This document shows positions 36,455-45,464 of a stretch of DNA of 64,000 nt, in pieces (positions within the stretch are counted from its first letter, which is position 1; each line of letters begins with the position of its first letter). A program made the translations under genes and the position numbers. This stretch comes from CBDAKK01 sp965196605 (lineage in GTDB: Bacteria > Spirochaetota > Spirochaetia > WTKD01 > G963693115), in NCBI GenBank assembly GCA_965196605.1, contig CBDAKK010000001.1:310001-374000 (forward strand). The letters are read 5' to 3'. Below the pieces are notes generated by a model. It was not told where the DNA came from, ran no database searches, and worked only from the letters and a program-made list of their open reading frames with translations.

Positions 36455-37549
36455 CTAATTACCAAAAATTTCTGCATACTTCGCTAAAAACGCAGCCTTG
36501 TCGTTCAATTCGGTGTTATCTTCAATTACCCGAAAGGTATTCAGTGGCGCAAGTGGAGAACCAGAAAAATCCGCGTTTTTGATTATCGCTCTTCTGTATA
36601 CAGACTTGATTACATTTTGTACCTTTTCACTTAATAAGTAATCCATGAATTCCTTTGCACCTTCTAAATTTTTTGCTCCTTTAATAATTGCAGCACCATC
36701 AGCTTTTACCACAGATCCTTCTTCTGGATATACCAATATGAGATCATCAGAATTATCTGCCGCCTCTGCCGCAGCCATTTCATAACTTAAACCCACAATA
36801 GTTTCACCTTGCACTACGTCGGTAATTACAGCACCAGAACCTGCTGAATGTTTTCCATCGTACACCTCAACTAATTGAGCAACATTGTCCCATGCAGCGC
36901 CTAAATAGGTGGAAGTAATATCTTCCATAACTGCTACTCTCCCCAAAGCTTGCTCTGCGTTAATGTAGGCAAAAGCCCAGACTTGATTAATGAGTTGCTC
37001 AAAGGACGACGATGATTTGGAAGGATTTGCATTTGAAACTCTACCCTTTAGGTCCGGGCAGGTTTTTACAAGATCTATAATTGACTGATAGCCAGTAATC
37101 TGTGCATCAGAACCACATGCCTTTGCAAGCTCTGTGGTGTTTACCACAATGGTTGATGGAATTGCACTAAAGCGGCTTACGGTACCTTCTACATTCTTGA
37201 ATGCAGGCTCTACATTACTTTCATTTGGAGAGCGGTATTCTTCAAAAAGACTTGTTTCTGGAATCAGCGTGTTCATTGATCCTCCCCAAAACACGTCTGC
37301 ATTTGGGTTACTAGCCTCTGTTTTTACTCGTGCAATGAGCTCTCCCGTGCCAGCGGTAATTACTTCAACTTTCTTGCCCGTATCACTCTGATACATATCA
37401 ACCACAAGATCTACCAAAGTCTGTTTGTGAGGTGAATATACTACGAGTGTATCACTCGATTTTTTTGTGCATGTTACCAATGCTACACTCAGTAACAACA
37501 TTACTATACTCGCCGAGAGTAATACTTTTAATTTACCATGATGATACAT
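36455..37549 (-). CDS. ABC transporter substrate-binding lipoprotein (FbpA-like)
   Basis: 364 aa. Signal peptide with lipobox ALVTC (Cys at about 28), then a family-1/6 solute-binding fold: LVVYSPHKQTLVDLVVDMYQ, ADVFWGGSMNTL, GLSYEMAAAEAA. Iron(III) is the usual cargo of this operon type, but the adjacent Tyr-Tyr iron ligands of FbpA are not evident, so phosphonate or polyamine cannot be ruled out. AGAGGTG lies 6 bp upstream of the ATG. A perfect inverted repeat lies just upstream. Confidence 0.85.
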   Translation of the reverse strand: MYHHGKLKVLLSASIVMLLLSVALVTCTKKSSDTLVVYSPHKQTLVDLVVDMYQSDTGKKVEVITAGTGELIARVKTEASNPNADVFWGGSMNTLIPETSLFEEYRSPNESNVEPAFKNVEGTVSRFSAIPSTIVVNTTELAKACGSDAQITGYQSIIDLVKTCPDLKGRVSNANPSKSSSSFEQLINQVWAFAYINAEQALGRVAVMEDITSTYLGAAWDNVAQLVEVYDGKHSAGSGAVITDVVQGETIVGLSYEMAAAEAADNSDDLILVYPEEGSVVKADGAAIIKGAKNLEGAKEFMDYLLSEKVQNVIKSVYRRAIIKNADFSGSPLAPLNTFRVIEDNTELNDKAAFLAKYAEIFGN

Positions 37550-37570
37550 ACTTACACCTCTTTTGTTGTA

Positions 37571-37611
37571 TTGATTTATTTTTTATTAACATTGCATAAA
37601 AAATAAATCAA
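37571..37611 (-). promoter_or_regulatory. Perfect 16-bp AT-rich inverted repeat upstream of ABC operon
   Basis: Arms TTGATTTATTTTTTAT (37571-37586) and its exact complement (37596-37611), 9-nt loop TAACATTGC. It starts 22 bp upstream of the binding-protein ATG. It could be an operator for a metal-responsive repressor or a transcript hairpin next to the ribosome site. It does not match the classical Fur box closely. Confidence 0.6.
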
Positions 37612-37931
37612 TCGTGTCAATGGAATAAAGGATGTAATAATTTAAAATTAAAGAAATACGCTCAATTCACCTCTTGCCCATTAAAAAATTCTCAAACATT
37701 TAGCGCATTCTTGTAAAAATAAACCACAATTATTTCAGAGCATTCCAGTATGCGTTTGCAAATGCGCAAAGCCATGCGAGTAAAGTTTTTCACCGCCATG
37801 ATGTACCCATGGCTTTTATGCGCATGTAGCAGATAGCATTGTGTTGTGTACGGTGTGCTTCTTAAGCTTAAGCATGAAACCACGGTAGCTCCTGAATCCA
37901 CGGACTTTCTACAATGAAAGCATGCCCATGA
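37612..37931. other. Intergenic region between ABC operon and glucokinase
   Basis: 320 bp between divergent genes. No supported reading frame. It contains an imperfect long-arm inverted repeat (37762-37776 with 37808-37825, ATGCGC...AAAGCCATG) and a 12-bp palindrome CTTAAGCTTAAG (37861-37872). Promoters for both sides should lie here, but I cannot fix them. Confidence 0.5.
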
Positions 37932-39035
37932 ATGGTGTATGATGAATGTGTGAAGTCATACTACCTCGCTTGTGACCTTGGTGGCACTAACATCAACATA
38001 GGGTTGTTACAAACCGACACCACGAGAAAACTGTATCTCATTGATTCACTAAAACACAAAGCGCAAGGCTATGTAAGCATTGGCGAGGCGCTCTCGCACA
38101 TGCTTGAGCAGCTTAGCAACAAGCACAACTTACGCACCATGCCGCCTTTGTGCATGTGCGTAAGCGGACCAACGGACGGTGAGTTTTGTAAGCCCAGCAA
38201 CTTGGGTGACGGTTTTGCTATAGAACGAAGCGTAATTGAAAAAAGTTTTAATACACGCGTTGCGCTTATTAACGACTTTAGCGCCGTAGGCTACAGCATT
38301 GCCGCAATAAACCTTGCAAAACAAGCGCAACACTTTATTGGTAGCCCCACACTCATGCAACAGAGTACTGGGCATGCGCACTACCTCATAGTGGGTGCAG
38401 GCACGGGACTTGGCACTTCACAAGCGCATGAATACCACTCAGAGCAGGGGCGCATGTTTTGTGTGCAACCCGGCGAGGGTGGCTGGGCAGACATGGCGCC
38501 TTCTGCAGACAGCATGTCACCCGCGTTGTATAATTTTTTATCGCAGGGTGGGAGTAAGGCAGTGTGTTGGGAAGACATTGTCTCTTCAAGCAAGGGCATT
38601 CCTACCTTACATGCCTTTTTGCGTGAAAACAACAAGAGTTATGAATACAGAAAGGCACAACAAGAAATAGAAGCGCATAGCCAGCATACGGGTGACATAC
38701 GCGAATCGATCAGTATTCTAAGCCGCAGGGGCAACCTCGCAGCACAGGCCGTACTCGACTTGTGGATCTACCTGTATGGGCGCTGTTGTAGCAACTACGC
38801 ACTGCTTACGCTTCCCAAGGCCTTGTTTTTAGCGGGCGGCGCTACTGAAAAAAACATAGCGCGCTTTATGAAATGCGAAGACTCAGCTTCACAAAAAGGG
38901 CGCTTTTTAGCGGCGTTTCAAAAGGGCTATAACAAACGCTTTGAAACACTGCTAGAAGATATTCCCGTGTACGCCTTTACAGACTACAACATATCGCTGT
39001 ATGGAGCTGCGTGGTACATAGCCTACGCGCATTAA
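37932..39035 (+). CDS. glk: Glucokinase (Glk family)
   Basis: 367 aa. Phosphorylates glucose with ATP. ATP-binding motif YYLACDLGGTNINIGLL near the N-terminus, then CVSGPTDGEFCKPSNLG, the sugar-binding LINDFSAVGYSI (about residues 115-126), VGAGTGLGTS and GEGGWADMAP. The C-terminal half fits the bacterial Glk family rather than ROK, as no CxCGxxGC zinc motif is present. The first ATG (37932) has no clear Shine-Dalgarno; a GTG five codons further is possible. Confidence 0.9.
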   Translation: MVYDECVKSYYLACDLGGTNINIGLLQTDTTRKLYLIDSLKHKAQGYVSIGEALSHMLEQLSNKHNLRTMPPLCMCVSGPTDGEFCKPSNLGDGFAIERSVIEKSFNTRVALINDFSAVGYSIAAINLAKQAQHFIGSPTLMQQSTGHAHYLIVGAGTGLGTSQAHEYHSEQGRMFCVQPGEGGWADMAPSADSMSPALYNFLSQGGSKAVCWEDIVSSSKGIPTLHAFLRENNKSYEYRKAQQEIEAHSQHTGDIRESISILSRRGNLAAQAVLDLWIYLYGRCCSNYALLTLPKALFLAGGATEKNIARFMKCEDSASQKGRFLAAFQKGYNKRFETLLEDIPVYAFTDYNISLYGAAWYIAYAH

Positions 39036-39082
39036 CACAATGGGGCGGTGCGTACGCCCGCTAAAAATTCACTCGCCTTTCG

Positions 39083-40396
39083 TTATTCTATTTCGCCAAA
39101 TGAAAAGAAACGCTTCATGGTGTTGCCTATGCTGTCGAAGAGTTTTTTAACCGTTGCAGGCTTATCATGAGAGCGCGCTGGAGAAACGGAAACGCTTTTG
39201 GGTTCTAATTCTGCTCCGCTCATGTAGTGTTGCGCTGCGACTACGCAAAGCCCCACACTGGTAGAAAAGCGCGGCATTCTGTAGTCAGAGACGGGGCCTC
39301 CCCAGTTCCACGGCTGAGCCATGCGCACTTTTGCACCAGTAAGTTTTTCTAGCATCTGCTTGCACCCAACAATGCGGCTCCCCCCACCCGTAAGCACCAC
39401 GGGGTACGCGTGTGCAAGCTCTGTAATGTGCATGTGCTTGTACAAGAGTTTGAAAATTTCATACATGCGCGCATACGCCACTTTATACAAGTCATGCGTG
39501 GTAATGGTAAAGGTTTGGTCATAGGCGTCCTCATGCGCCGTGACTGTTTGCGCGGCTTGGGAAAAATACATTTCATCCACACAAGCATGACGTTGTTTCA
39601 ACTTTTCAGCAAGGCTTTCAGGCACATGCATTACGCGAGATATGTCGCGGGTAACATCATTGCTGCCAAGCGGAAGTACAAAAAGCGTTTTAGGTACATT
39701 GCCATCAAAGAGTACCGCGCTTGTAGTTTGAGCACCTATATCTATGAACAAGGTGGTTTGTTCTTTTTCTAAGCGCGTCAAAACACCCTCTGCCGCTGCA
39801 ACGGGTGCGGCGCACATGTAATTTACGGGCACCGCTGCTCTTTGAATGCACTGCTGATATTTGGCAACTTCCTGCTTACGCACGCTTACCAAAAACAATT
39901 CAGCTTCCAACGACAAACCCAGCTCTCCTTCAGGGTTGCGCTTTGGCAAGCGTTCGTCCACTCGGTAATTACGCGTCATAATGTGTAAGTAGTCTTTGCC
40001 GTTCTGCAATGGAAAATTGCTTGCCATTTCACGCGCTTTGTGCAAGTCCTCACTGGTAACTTGACGTGAATACTTGCTAAATGGATACCGCGCCTTATTT
40101 ATATGAGAATGCACATGCGCGTCTTCTATGGACAAAGCCCCGTATACCGGAATGCTTTCATCAATGGGCGTGTTCTGCTGCAATTGCTCTATAAGGGTAC
40201 GAATAATATTTGCAGCCTTCTCCATGTTTACCACTGACCCACGCTCCACAGCATGGTCTGTAGGCATCTCAGCGGTAGCGCATATTTCAAAGTCAAGCGT
40301 ATCCCATGCTGTCACGGTTGAAAGTATCGCCTTACAGCTGTTACTACCTACATCAAGTCCCAAAAAATAAAGGGAATTACTATCTATTTTTTTCAT
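39083..40396 (-). CDS. ftsA: Cell division protein FtsA
   Basis: 437 aa actin-like protein that tethers FtsZ to the membrane. YFLGLDVGSNSCKAIL phosphate-1 motif, SHS2-like 1C region (about 85-160), TLFIDIGAQTTSAVLF phosphate-2 motif, VVLTGGGSRIVGCKQML adenosine motif, and a C-terminal MKRFFSFGE amphipathic tail for membrane binding. It overlaps ftsQ by 4 bp. It is the last gene of the cluster; no ftsZ follows before the convergent glucokinase. Confidence 0.94.
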   Translation of the reverse strand: MKKIDSNSLYFLGLDVGSNSCKAILSTVTAWDTLDFEICATAEMPTDHAVERGSVVNMEKAANIIRTLIEQLQQNTPIDESIPVYGALSIEDAHVHSHINKARYPFSKYSRQVTSEDLHKAREMASNFPLQNGKDYLHIMTRNYRVDERLPKRNPEGELGLSLEAELFLVSVRKQEVAKYQQCIQRAAVPVNYMCAAPVAAAEGVLTRLEKEQTTLFIDIGAQTTSAVLFDGNVPKTLFVLPLGSNDVTRDISRVMHVPESLAEKLKQRHACVDEMYFSQAAQTVTAHEDAYDQTFTITTHDLYKVAYARMYEIFKLLYKHMHITELAHAYPVVLTGGGSRIVGCKQMLEKLTGAKVRMAQPWNWGGPVSDYRMPRFSTSVGLCVVAAQHYMSGAELEPKSVSVSPARSHDKPATVKKLFDSIGNTMKRFFSFGEIE

Positions 40397-41193
40397 ATTG
40401 CACGCTTCTTTTTGGCTATAATGCTACCCTGCCTTACATCAAAGGATTCAAAGTCTTTGGCAAAGGCTTCCTTACTTATTCTGTCGGCAAAGCGCTGTAG
40501 CTTCTGAAGATGTTTTGCATCGATGTCTATTTCCGTTATGTATTTTTGCTTAAAATCCGCAAACCAAATTTCTAAAATTTTGTAACCCTTGCCGCTAGAA
40601 TGTATTTTAAATTCAGAGACGGAATGAAACAATGCGCTTTGCTCTTTTTTTATTGTAGCAAGTGCCGCCACAAAGTCACGCGCCCATGAGGGAAGGTAGA
40701 CACCAAGGTGTGGGTCGACAAGCGCAATGCCTGAGAGAATGGGTACATCAACTATGCCACCGCGAGTGCCCACTTGTACGCACTTGCCCCCTTTGTCAAA
40801 ATACACGGGAGTAGCCACCCCACCAACCGTGGCAAGCACAGCAACAAGAGGCATGGAGCGCGTGAGAGCAAGCAAGAGTTTTCCATCAAATGTTTTTTTC
40901 ACACGCGCAGAATATATAAGCGGATGCTCTTGCAGTCTTTTTGAGACTACTGCGGTGCTAAGGCTTAAGTAGTCCACGGGCATGTCAATGTTGATATAAG
41001 ACTTTACTTCGCGTGCACTCAGGAGCACATCACCTTCAATGACAATGCTGGTAATTTCTACGCGCCTTACATAGGCAAGAAACAACAGAAAGCACACCAA
41101 GATTACGGGGATAAGCCAAAGCACCGTCCACATGCCCCGCCTCAAAAGCGTGCCTAGCGTAGAATGTGCGCACACCTTTTTCTCAAGCTTCAC
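40393..41193 (-). CDS. ftsQ: Cell division protein FtsQ/DivIB
   Basis: 266 aa bitopic divisome protein. One transmembrane helix (about 18-40), then a POTRA domain (VEITSIVIEGDVLLSAREVKSYIN, about 50-115) and a beta domain. Sequence conservation is low in this family, so the call leans on topology, the POTRA pattern and position between ftsW and ftsA (4-bp overlaps with both). Confidence 0.88.
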   Translation of the reverse strand: MKLEKKVCAHSTLGTLLRRGMWTVLWLIPVILVCFLLFLAYVRRVEITSIVIEGDVLLSAREVKSYINIDMPVDYLSLSTAVVSKRLQEHPLIYSARVKKTFDGKLLLALTRSMPLVAVLATVGGVATPVYFDKGGKCVQVGTRGGIVDVPILSGIALVDPHLGVYLPSWARDFVAALATIKKEQSALFHSVSEFKIHSSGKGYKILEIWFADFKQKYITEIDIDAKHLQKLQRFADRISKEAFAKDFESFDVRQGSIIAKKKRAI

Positions 41194-42464
41194 GAAGGTC
41201 CCCCCGCTTGTTCTTGCACAGCAAGATGAACTCCAGACTCTTTAGCATTTTTTTCCAGAAGGCCATAGTGCACGCGATGATGCACCGCAGAATTTTTTTT
41301 ATCAGCAGCGAGCGCACCTTTGATAATAAAACCATATAACAAGAGCGTTGTTACAAGCGAAGAGCCACCCGTAGAGTAAAATGGCAAGTTCAGTCCGGCA
41401 GTGGGAACTATGCCAACAGTAACGGCAATGTGCAAAAACGCAGAAAACACGATAAAGGTAGTACTAGCAAAAACAACGTAAAAATAAAAGCGGTTTTTGT
41501 AATAAAGAATATGACAAACCTTGTAGGCGTAATAAAGCATGAGCATAAAAAGCCCGATGATACACAGCACGCCTACAAGACCCATTTCAGAGGCAATAAC
41601 AGCAAAGACAAAATCATTGTAAAAATATGGAAGTGCTAACGCATCAAGCATGCTGCTCCCAACCCCTCGCCCAACAAGGCCACTGCGAGCTATAAGCTCA
41701 TAAGACTGATTGAGCTGAAACCCCAAGTCAAAGACGTCTTCCGAAGGAGTGAAAAACATGAGTATGCGCTGCATTCTGTTGGGGTTGTTGATCACCACAA
41801 ACATCAGCACGCTTATAACCAGCATAAACACGGCAAGCTTGGTAACCACACGAATGTCGGAAGAAAAAATTATGAGAAGCGCAATGACTGCAGTAAGCAT
41901 AAGGGATGAATAATCCCTTTGTAAATATAATGAGCCCATGTATACAACAGCGCTTATTCCAGAGCGTATCATGAGCTTGTACTTGATCTGCGCCATGTCA
42001 TCTACAGAAACATTGCGTAAGGTTAGCGTGTGAAACTGGGCAAAGATATGGCTCATGTAGACTATAAAGGCAATTCTCATAAAGTCGCCTGTTTGTATGG
42101 ACATGCCCGCAATGCTCAGCCAGCGGCGTGCTCCGTTAATTGAGGTTCCAAAGAAAACCGTCAAAATCATGAAGGCAAGCCCCAAAACGCAGAGCATGAA
42201 ACTCACTTTGCGAATAAAGTCGGTTTTCACTTTCAAAATAGCATAGAGGCCTAAGAGTCCCATGACGGTGGAAACAAGTTGTTTTACAAACAAGCGCAGC
42301 ACCCCTGCATGGTGAAACACGCGTCCATCAAGCGCGCGACCGCTTTGCAGAGAAAAACTGTACGAGAGTGAAAACATCAGTGCGAGCCCTGTAATGATGA
42401 ATATGCACAAGAGCATGAGAAATCGAGCCGTGTAAAAATGCGCTTGTTCATGTGATGTGCTCAA
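41190..42464 (-). CDS. ftsW: Lipid II polymerase FtsW (SEDS family)
   Basis: 424 aa with about ten transmembrane helices. SEDS signature residues include INGARRWLSIAG, LQRDYSSLML, RSGLVGRGVGSSML and PTAGLNLPFYSTGGSSL near the C-terminus. Septal peptidoglycan glycosyltransferase acting with a class B PBP, which is not encoded in this cluster. It lies between mraY and ftsQ. Confidence 0.95.
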   Translation of the reverse strand: MSTSHEQAHFYTARFLMLLCIFIITGLALMFSLSYSFSLQSGRALDGRVFHHAGVLRLFVKQLVSTVMGLLGLYAILKVKTDFIRKVSFMLCVLGLAFMILTVFFGTSINGARRWLSIAGMSIQTGDFMRIAFIVYMSHIFAQFHTLTLRNVSVDDMAQIKYKLMIRSGISAVVYMGSLYLQRDYSSLMLTAVIALLIIFSSDIRVVTKLAVFMLVISVLMFVVINNPNRMQRILMFFTPSEDVFDLGFQLNQSYELIARSGLVGRGVGSSMLDALALPYFYNDFVFAVIASEMGLVGVLCIIGLFMLMLYYAYKVCHILYYKNRFYFYVVFASTTFIVFSAFLHIAVTVGIVPTAGLNLPFYSTGGSSLVTTLLLYGFIIKGALAADKKNSAVHHRVHYGLLEKNAKESGVHLAVQEQAGGPS

Positions 42465-42474
42465 GGGTAGCTCC

Positions 42475-43554
42475 TCATCGTATTTTCAAGGTAGAAAGCG
42501 CAAATATGAGAAAGAATCCACCAGCTATCCAAAATCGTATGACAACTTTGTTTTCCTTCCAGCCACACATTTCAAAATGATGATGGATTGGCGCCATCTT
42601 GAAAACTCTTTTTTTAAATAGCTTAAACGAGGCAACTTGTATTATTACTGAAAGCGTTTCTATTACAAATACACCGCCCATAATAATGAGCAGTAGTTCA
42701 TGCTTGGTAATAAGCGCAAGGGCACTAACCAGCGCCCCCAGTGTGAGGCTGCCAGAGTCTCCCATCATGATAGAGGCGGGGTTGCTGTTATACCACAAAA
42801 ACCCTATGCACGCGCCCGCTATAGAAAAGCTTGCTATGGTAAGTTCACCCGCGTGGCGTACAAATGGTATTTGCAAATATTCTGCAAAGTCAACACGCCC
42901 CGTAACGTAAGAAAGAACCGTAAACCCAAGCGCAATGAGTAGCACCAGTCCCGAAGCAAGTCCGTCAAGTCCGTCGGTTAAATTAACCGCGTTAGTTGTG
43001 CTCACAATTACCAGTACCACAAAGACAATGTAGAACCAACCTAAATCTAGGTACGCATCCTTCACAAAGGGAAAATATATACGCGAAGTTTGCTCATCTC
43101 CTACAAGCATGAGTATTGTACCAGTAATAACGCCTATGCTAATTTGGCCGAGAAACTTTGTCATAGCACGCAAGCCCGTTCTCTCCTCTTGCGTAAGCTT
43201 GAGGTAGTCGTCTATAAACCCGAGTAGGCAAAAACTGAAAAGCAAAAACACGACCACCCACGTATACCACTGCTTTATGTCCATCCACAAAAATATGGAT
43301 ACAAAAATCGCAAGGGATATAATGATGCCCCCCATGGTTGGAGTGCCTTGTTTCACCTTATGCGCCTGCGGTCCATCGTCTCGTATTCGTTCGCCGAGTT
43401 GTCTTCGCAACTGCAGCTTGATGGCAAAGGGCATTAAAATAACTGAAAGTAGCAATGCCGTAATAGCGCCATAGGCCGCTCGAAAGGTAATATATTGAAA
43501 TAAATTTAAATAAGAAAATTTCTCTATAAGTGGAATAAATAATTCTCGTAACAT
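42475..43554 (-). CDS. mraY: Phospho-N-acetylmuramoyl-pentapeptide transferase MraY
   Basis: 359 aa with ten transmembrane helices. Makes lipid I from UDP-MurNAc-pentapeptide and undecaprenyl phosphate. Catalytic motifs FIDDYLKLTQ, NAVNLTDGLDGLASG and MAPIHHHFEMCGWKE are all visible. The spacing of 10 bp to each neighbour fits one operon. Confidence 0.97.
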   Translation of the reverse strand: MLRELFIPLIEKFSYLNLFQYITFRAAYGAITALLLSVILMPFAIKLQLRRQLGERIRDDGPQAHKVKQGTPTMGGIIISLAIFVSIFLWMDIKQWYTWVVVFLLFSFCLLGFIDDYLKLTQEERTGLRAMTKFLGQISIGVITGTILMLVGDEQTSRIYFPFVKDAYLDLGWFYIVFVVLVIVSTTNAVNLTDGLDGLASGLVLLIALGFTVLSYVTGRVDFAEYLQIPFVRHAGELTIASFSIAGACIGFLWYNSNPASIMMGDSGSLTLGALVSALALITKHELLLIIMGGVFVIETLSVIIQVASFKLFKKRVFKMAPIHHHFEMCGWKENKVVIRFWIAGGFFLIFALSTLKIR

Positions 43555-43564
43555 AGGTTCACCT

Positions 43565-45139
43565 TTAATTTACAGCACTGGTGTGCATAGTAGTGGTAAT
43601 ATCAGCATCAGCAAGCTCTTGTGTGAGATCAATAATGTAATCCGCCACGTGGTTTAACGCGTAGGCGTTGCTTCCTTTAAGCAGCACTGAAAAGTCACAG
43701 AGACTTACGCCGTACTCTGCCTGTTTTGCAACCATGCCTTTAATACATGCGCAGGCCTCACGCGTAGTGGCAGCCCGCATACACATGTGTTCATACGCCT
43801 GAGGTACAGCAACCTCATCGTATTCAGTACCAACAAGCACAACATTGACAGAGTCCGTCCCCTCACGCATGCGAGAAAGCACCGCGACAAGCGCATCGAC
43901 AACACGCCGATGCTCCGCAGCACTTGAGGAACCGAGTTCCTTCATGCCGCCTAATACCAGCAGATAGGGAAGCTGCGCATTTTTGAAAAACCACAAGAGC
44001 GCTTCCACCATGGCGCTTGTATTGGCATTGTAGGAATCATCTACAATGAGCGGGCGCTCATGCACAAGCTCATAGCGTCGTGCAATGCTAGAACACTGCG
44101 CCAATGCCTCAAAACTCTCCTTACGGGGTATGGAAAAAAAATCAGCAAGCTCAAGCGCAGCAAGGGCATTTCGCGCATTGACCACGCCCGGCATGGGCAA
44201 AGCAATGACGCTGTCATTTTCAAATTCCAAAACACTACCCGCAAGCCCCTTGTCTACCACGTTTACAAAGCCCGCGCAACTTTTAAACCCATGCGTGCGT
44301 ACCGTGCACTGCAAGGCCCCCGCCTTCTCTAACAGCACTGCATCATCTTCTGGCAGCCAGAGCGTATGTGCACTTGTCATGCATGAGGCTATGGCAAGCT
44401 TTTCTTCTTGCAGGCGCGCAAGAGAAGCAAAATGCCCAATGTGCGCCGTGCCAACATTGGTAATGACGGCACAATCAGGTTGTAAAATACGCGCGAGGCG
44501 CGGCATTTCGTTTTCGTAGGATATACCACATTCAAAAACAGCATAGGATGCCGCATGAGTTTTTGTCACATCAGTTTTTGCTTCATTGAAATTGTTTGTA
44601 CATTCATGTTCTCTAACCCACTGCGAATTGAGAATGCTCATGCAAAGCCCCTGCACGGTGTTAAGGTTTCCCTCGCTCCCCGTTGCCCCTAAAATGGCGC
44701 GTAGCATTTCCTTTGTTATAGTTTTGCCTGCGCTGCCAGTAACGCCAATGACTCTTGTGTTCTTTCCCTCACGCATGCGTACGCTGTGAGCAAGTTTTTC
44801 AAAGCTAGCAAGCGCATCATCCACACATATGAGCGCAGCCTGATTTTTTTCAATGCACTGTATAAGTTCTGCGCGCGCGTAAGCATGTTCCACAAGTATT
44901 ACCCGTGCACCACGTCTTAGCGCTTCATGCGCAAAGTCTCCACCATTACCCTTTTCCCCGGATAAGCCTACAAAAAAGGAATAGTCCTCACTATTACGCG
45001 AGTCTATAACGGCTTTATTCCACAACGCCGCATCACTTCCATACAAGGTGAAAGAAAGCGCCAAATGCTCCAAGTGTTCTACTATATAGCGCGCATTCTT
45101 ACACAGGCCTACGGGCATTTTATTACTTGGCATATTCAT
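43565..45139 (-). CDS. murF: UDP-MurNAc-tripeptide D-Ala-D-Ala ligase MurF
   Basis: 524 aa Mur ligase adding D-Ala-D-Ala to the stem peptide. ATP loop VIGVTGSAGKTITKEML (about 129-145), GTAHIGHFAS, and the late DDSYNANTSAMVEAL motif with the conserved DSYNAN. It is somewhat longer than the usual 450-460 aa; the extra length is spread through insertions in the central and C-terminal domains. It lies between ftsL and mraY. Confidence 0.94.
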   Translation of the reverse strand: MNMPSNKMPVGLCKNARYIVEHLEHLALSFTLYGSDAALWNKAVIDSRNSEDYSFFVGLSGEKGNGGDFAHEALRRGARVILVEHAYARAELIQCIEKNQAALICVDDALASFEKLAHSVRMREGKNTRVIGVTGSAGKTITKEMLRAILGATGSEGNLNTVQGLCMSILNSQWVREHECTNNFNEAKTDVTKTHAASYAVFECGISYENEMPRLARILQPDCAVITNVGTAHIGHFASLARLQEEKLAIASCMTSAHTLWLPEDDAVLLEKAGALQCTVRTHGFKSCAGFVNVVDKGLAGSVLEFENDSVIALPMPGVVNARNALAALELADFFSIPRKESFEALAQCSSIARRYELVHERPLIVDDSYNANTSAMVEALLWFFKNAQLPYLLVLGGMKELGSSSAAEHRRVVDALVAVLSRMREGTDSVNVVLVGTEYDEVAVPQAYEHMCMRAATTREACACIKGMVAKQAEYGVSLCDFSVLLKGSNAYALNHVADYIIDLTQELADADITTTMHTSAVN

Positions 45140-45141
45140 GA

Positions 45142-45432
45142 TTACCGCTTACTCCGCAGCTCGTTTTTAGGCACTATGGGTTCCGTTATGATGATGGTTT
45201 TTTTCGGACTGAGCTCTTGCATCTTGAGCATTTCCTTTCGAGAAAAAAGATAGTTTGCACTCCTGTAGTATTCCAATTCCGCAATATGGCGCTTATTTGT
45301 ATCAATGTACTCACTCTGTTGCTCAAGTAACAAATCAGCACGTAGGGTGTAATCAAAATACGCGCCCGAGAGTACGTACTTCGCCATCAACAACATAAAA
45401 CACACAATAGTAAGAATAAAGACTTTTTTCAT
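45142..45432 (-). CDS. ftsL: FtsL-like small bitopic protein
   Basis: 96 aa from the ATG at 45432, which has GAGG 6-7 bp upstream. A further TTG start at 45453 is less likely. One transmembrane helix (about 3-22) followed by a coiled-coil stretch (LRADLLLEQQSEYIDTNKRHIAELEYYRS) and a basic tail, the topology of FtsL. FtsL sequences diverge widely, so position between rsmH and murF is the main argument. Confidence 0.75.
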   Translation of the reverse strand: MKKVFILTIVCFMLLMAKYVLSGAYFDYTLRADLLLEQQSEYIDTNKRHIAELEYYRSANYLFSRKEMLKMQELSPKKTIIITEPIVPKNELRSKR

Positions 45433-45464
45433 AGCATCCTCATCACAGCCCAATCGTATGACGC

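Noticed and set aside
36455..37549. Naming the binding protein FbpA outright
   Set aside because: The adjacent Tyr ligands for ferric iron are not visible, so the substrate stays open.
37571..37611. Reading the AT-rich inverted repeat as a classical Fur box
   Set aside because: The arms do not match the GATAATGATAATCATTATC consensus well enough.
37692..37901. 69-codon minus-strand frame between the ABC operon and glucokinase
   Set aside because: No ribosome site, no domain, and it runs over palindromic intergenic DNA.
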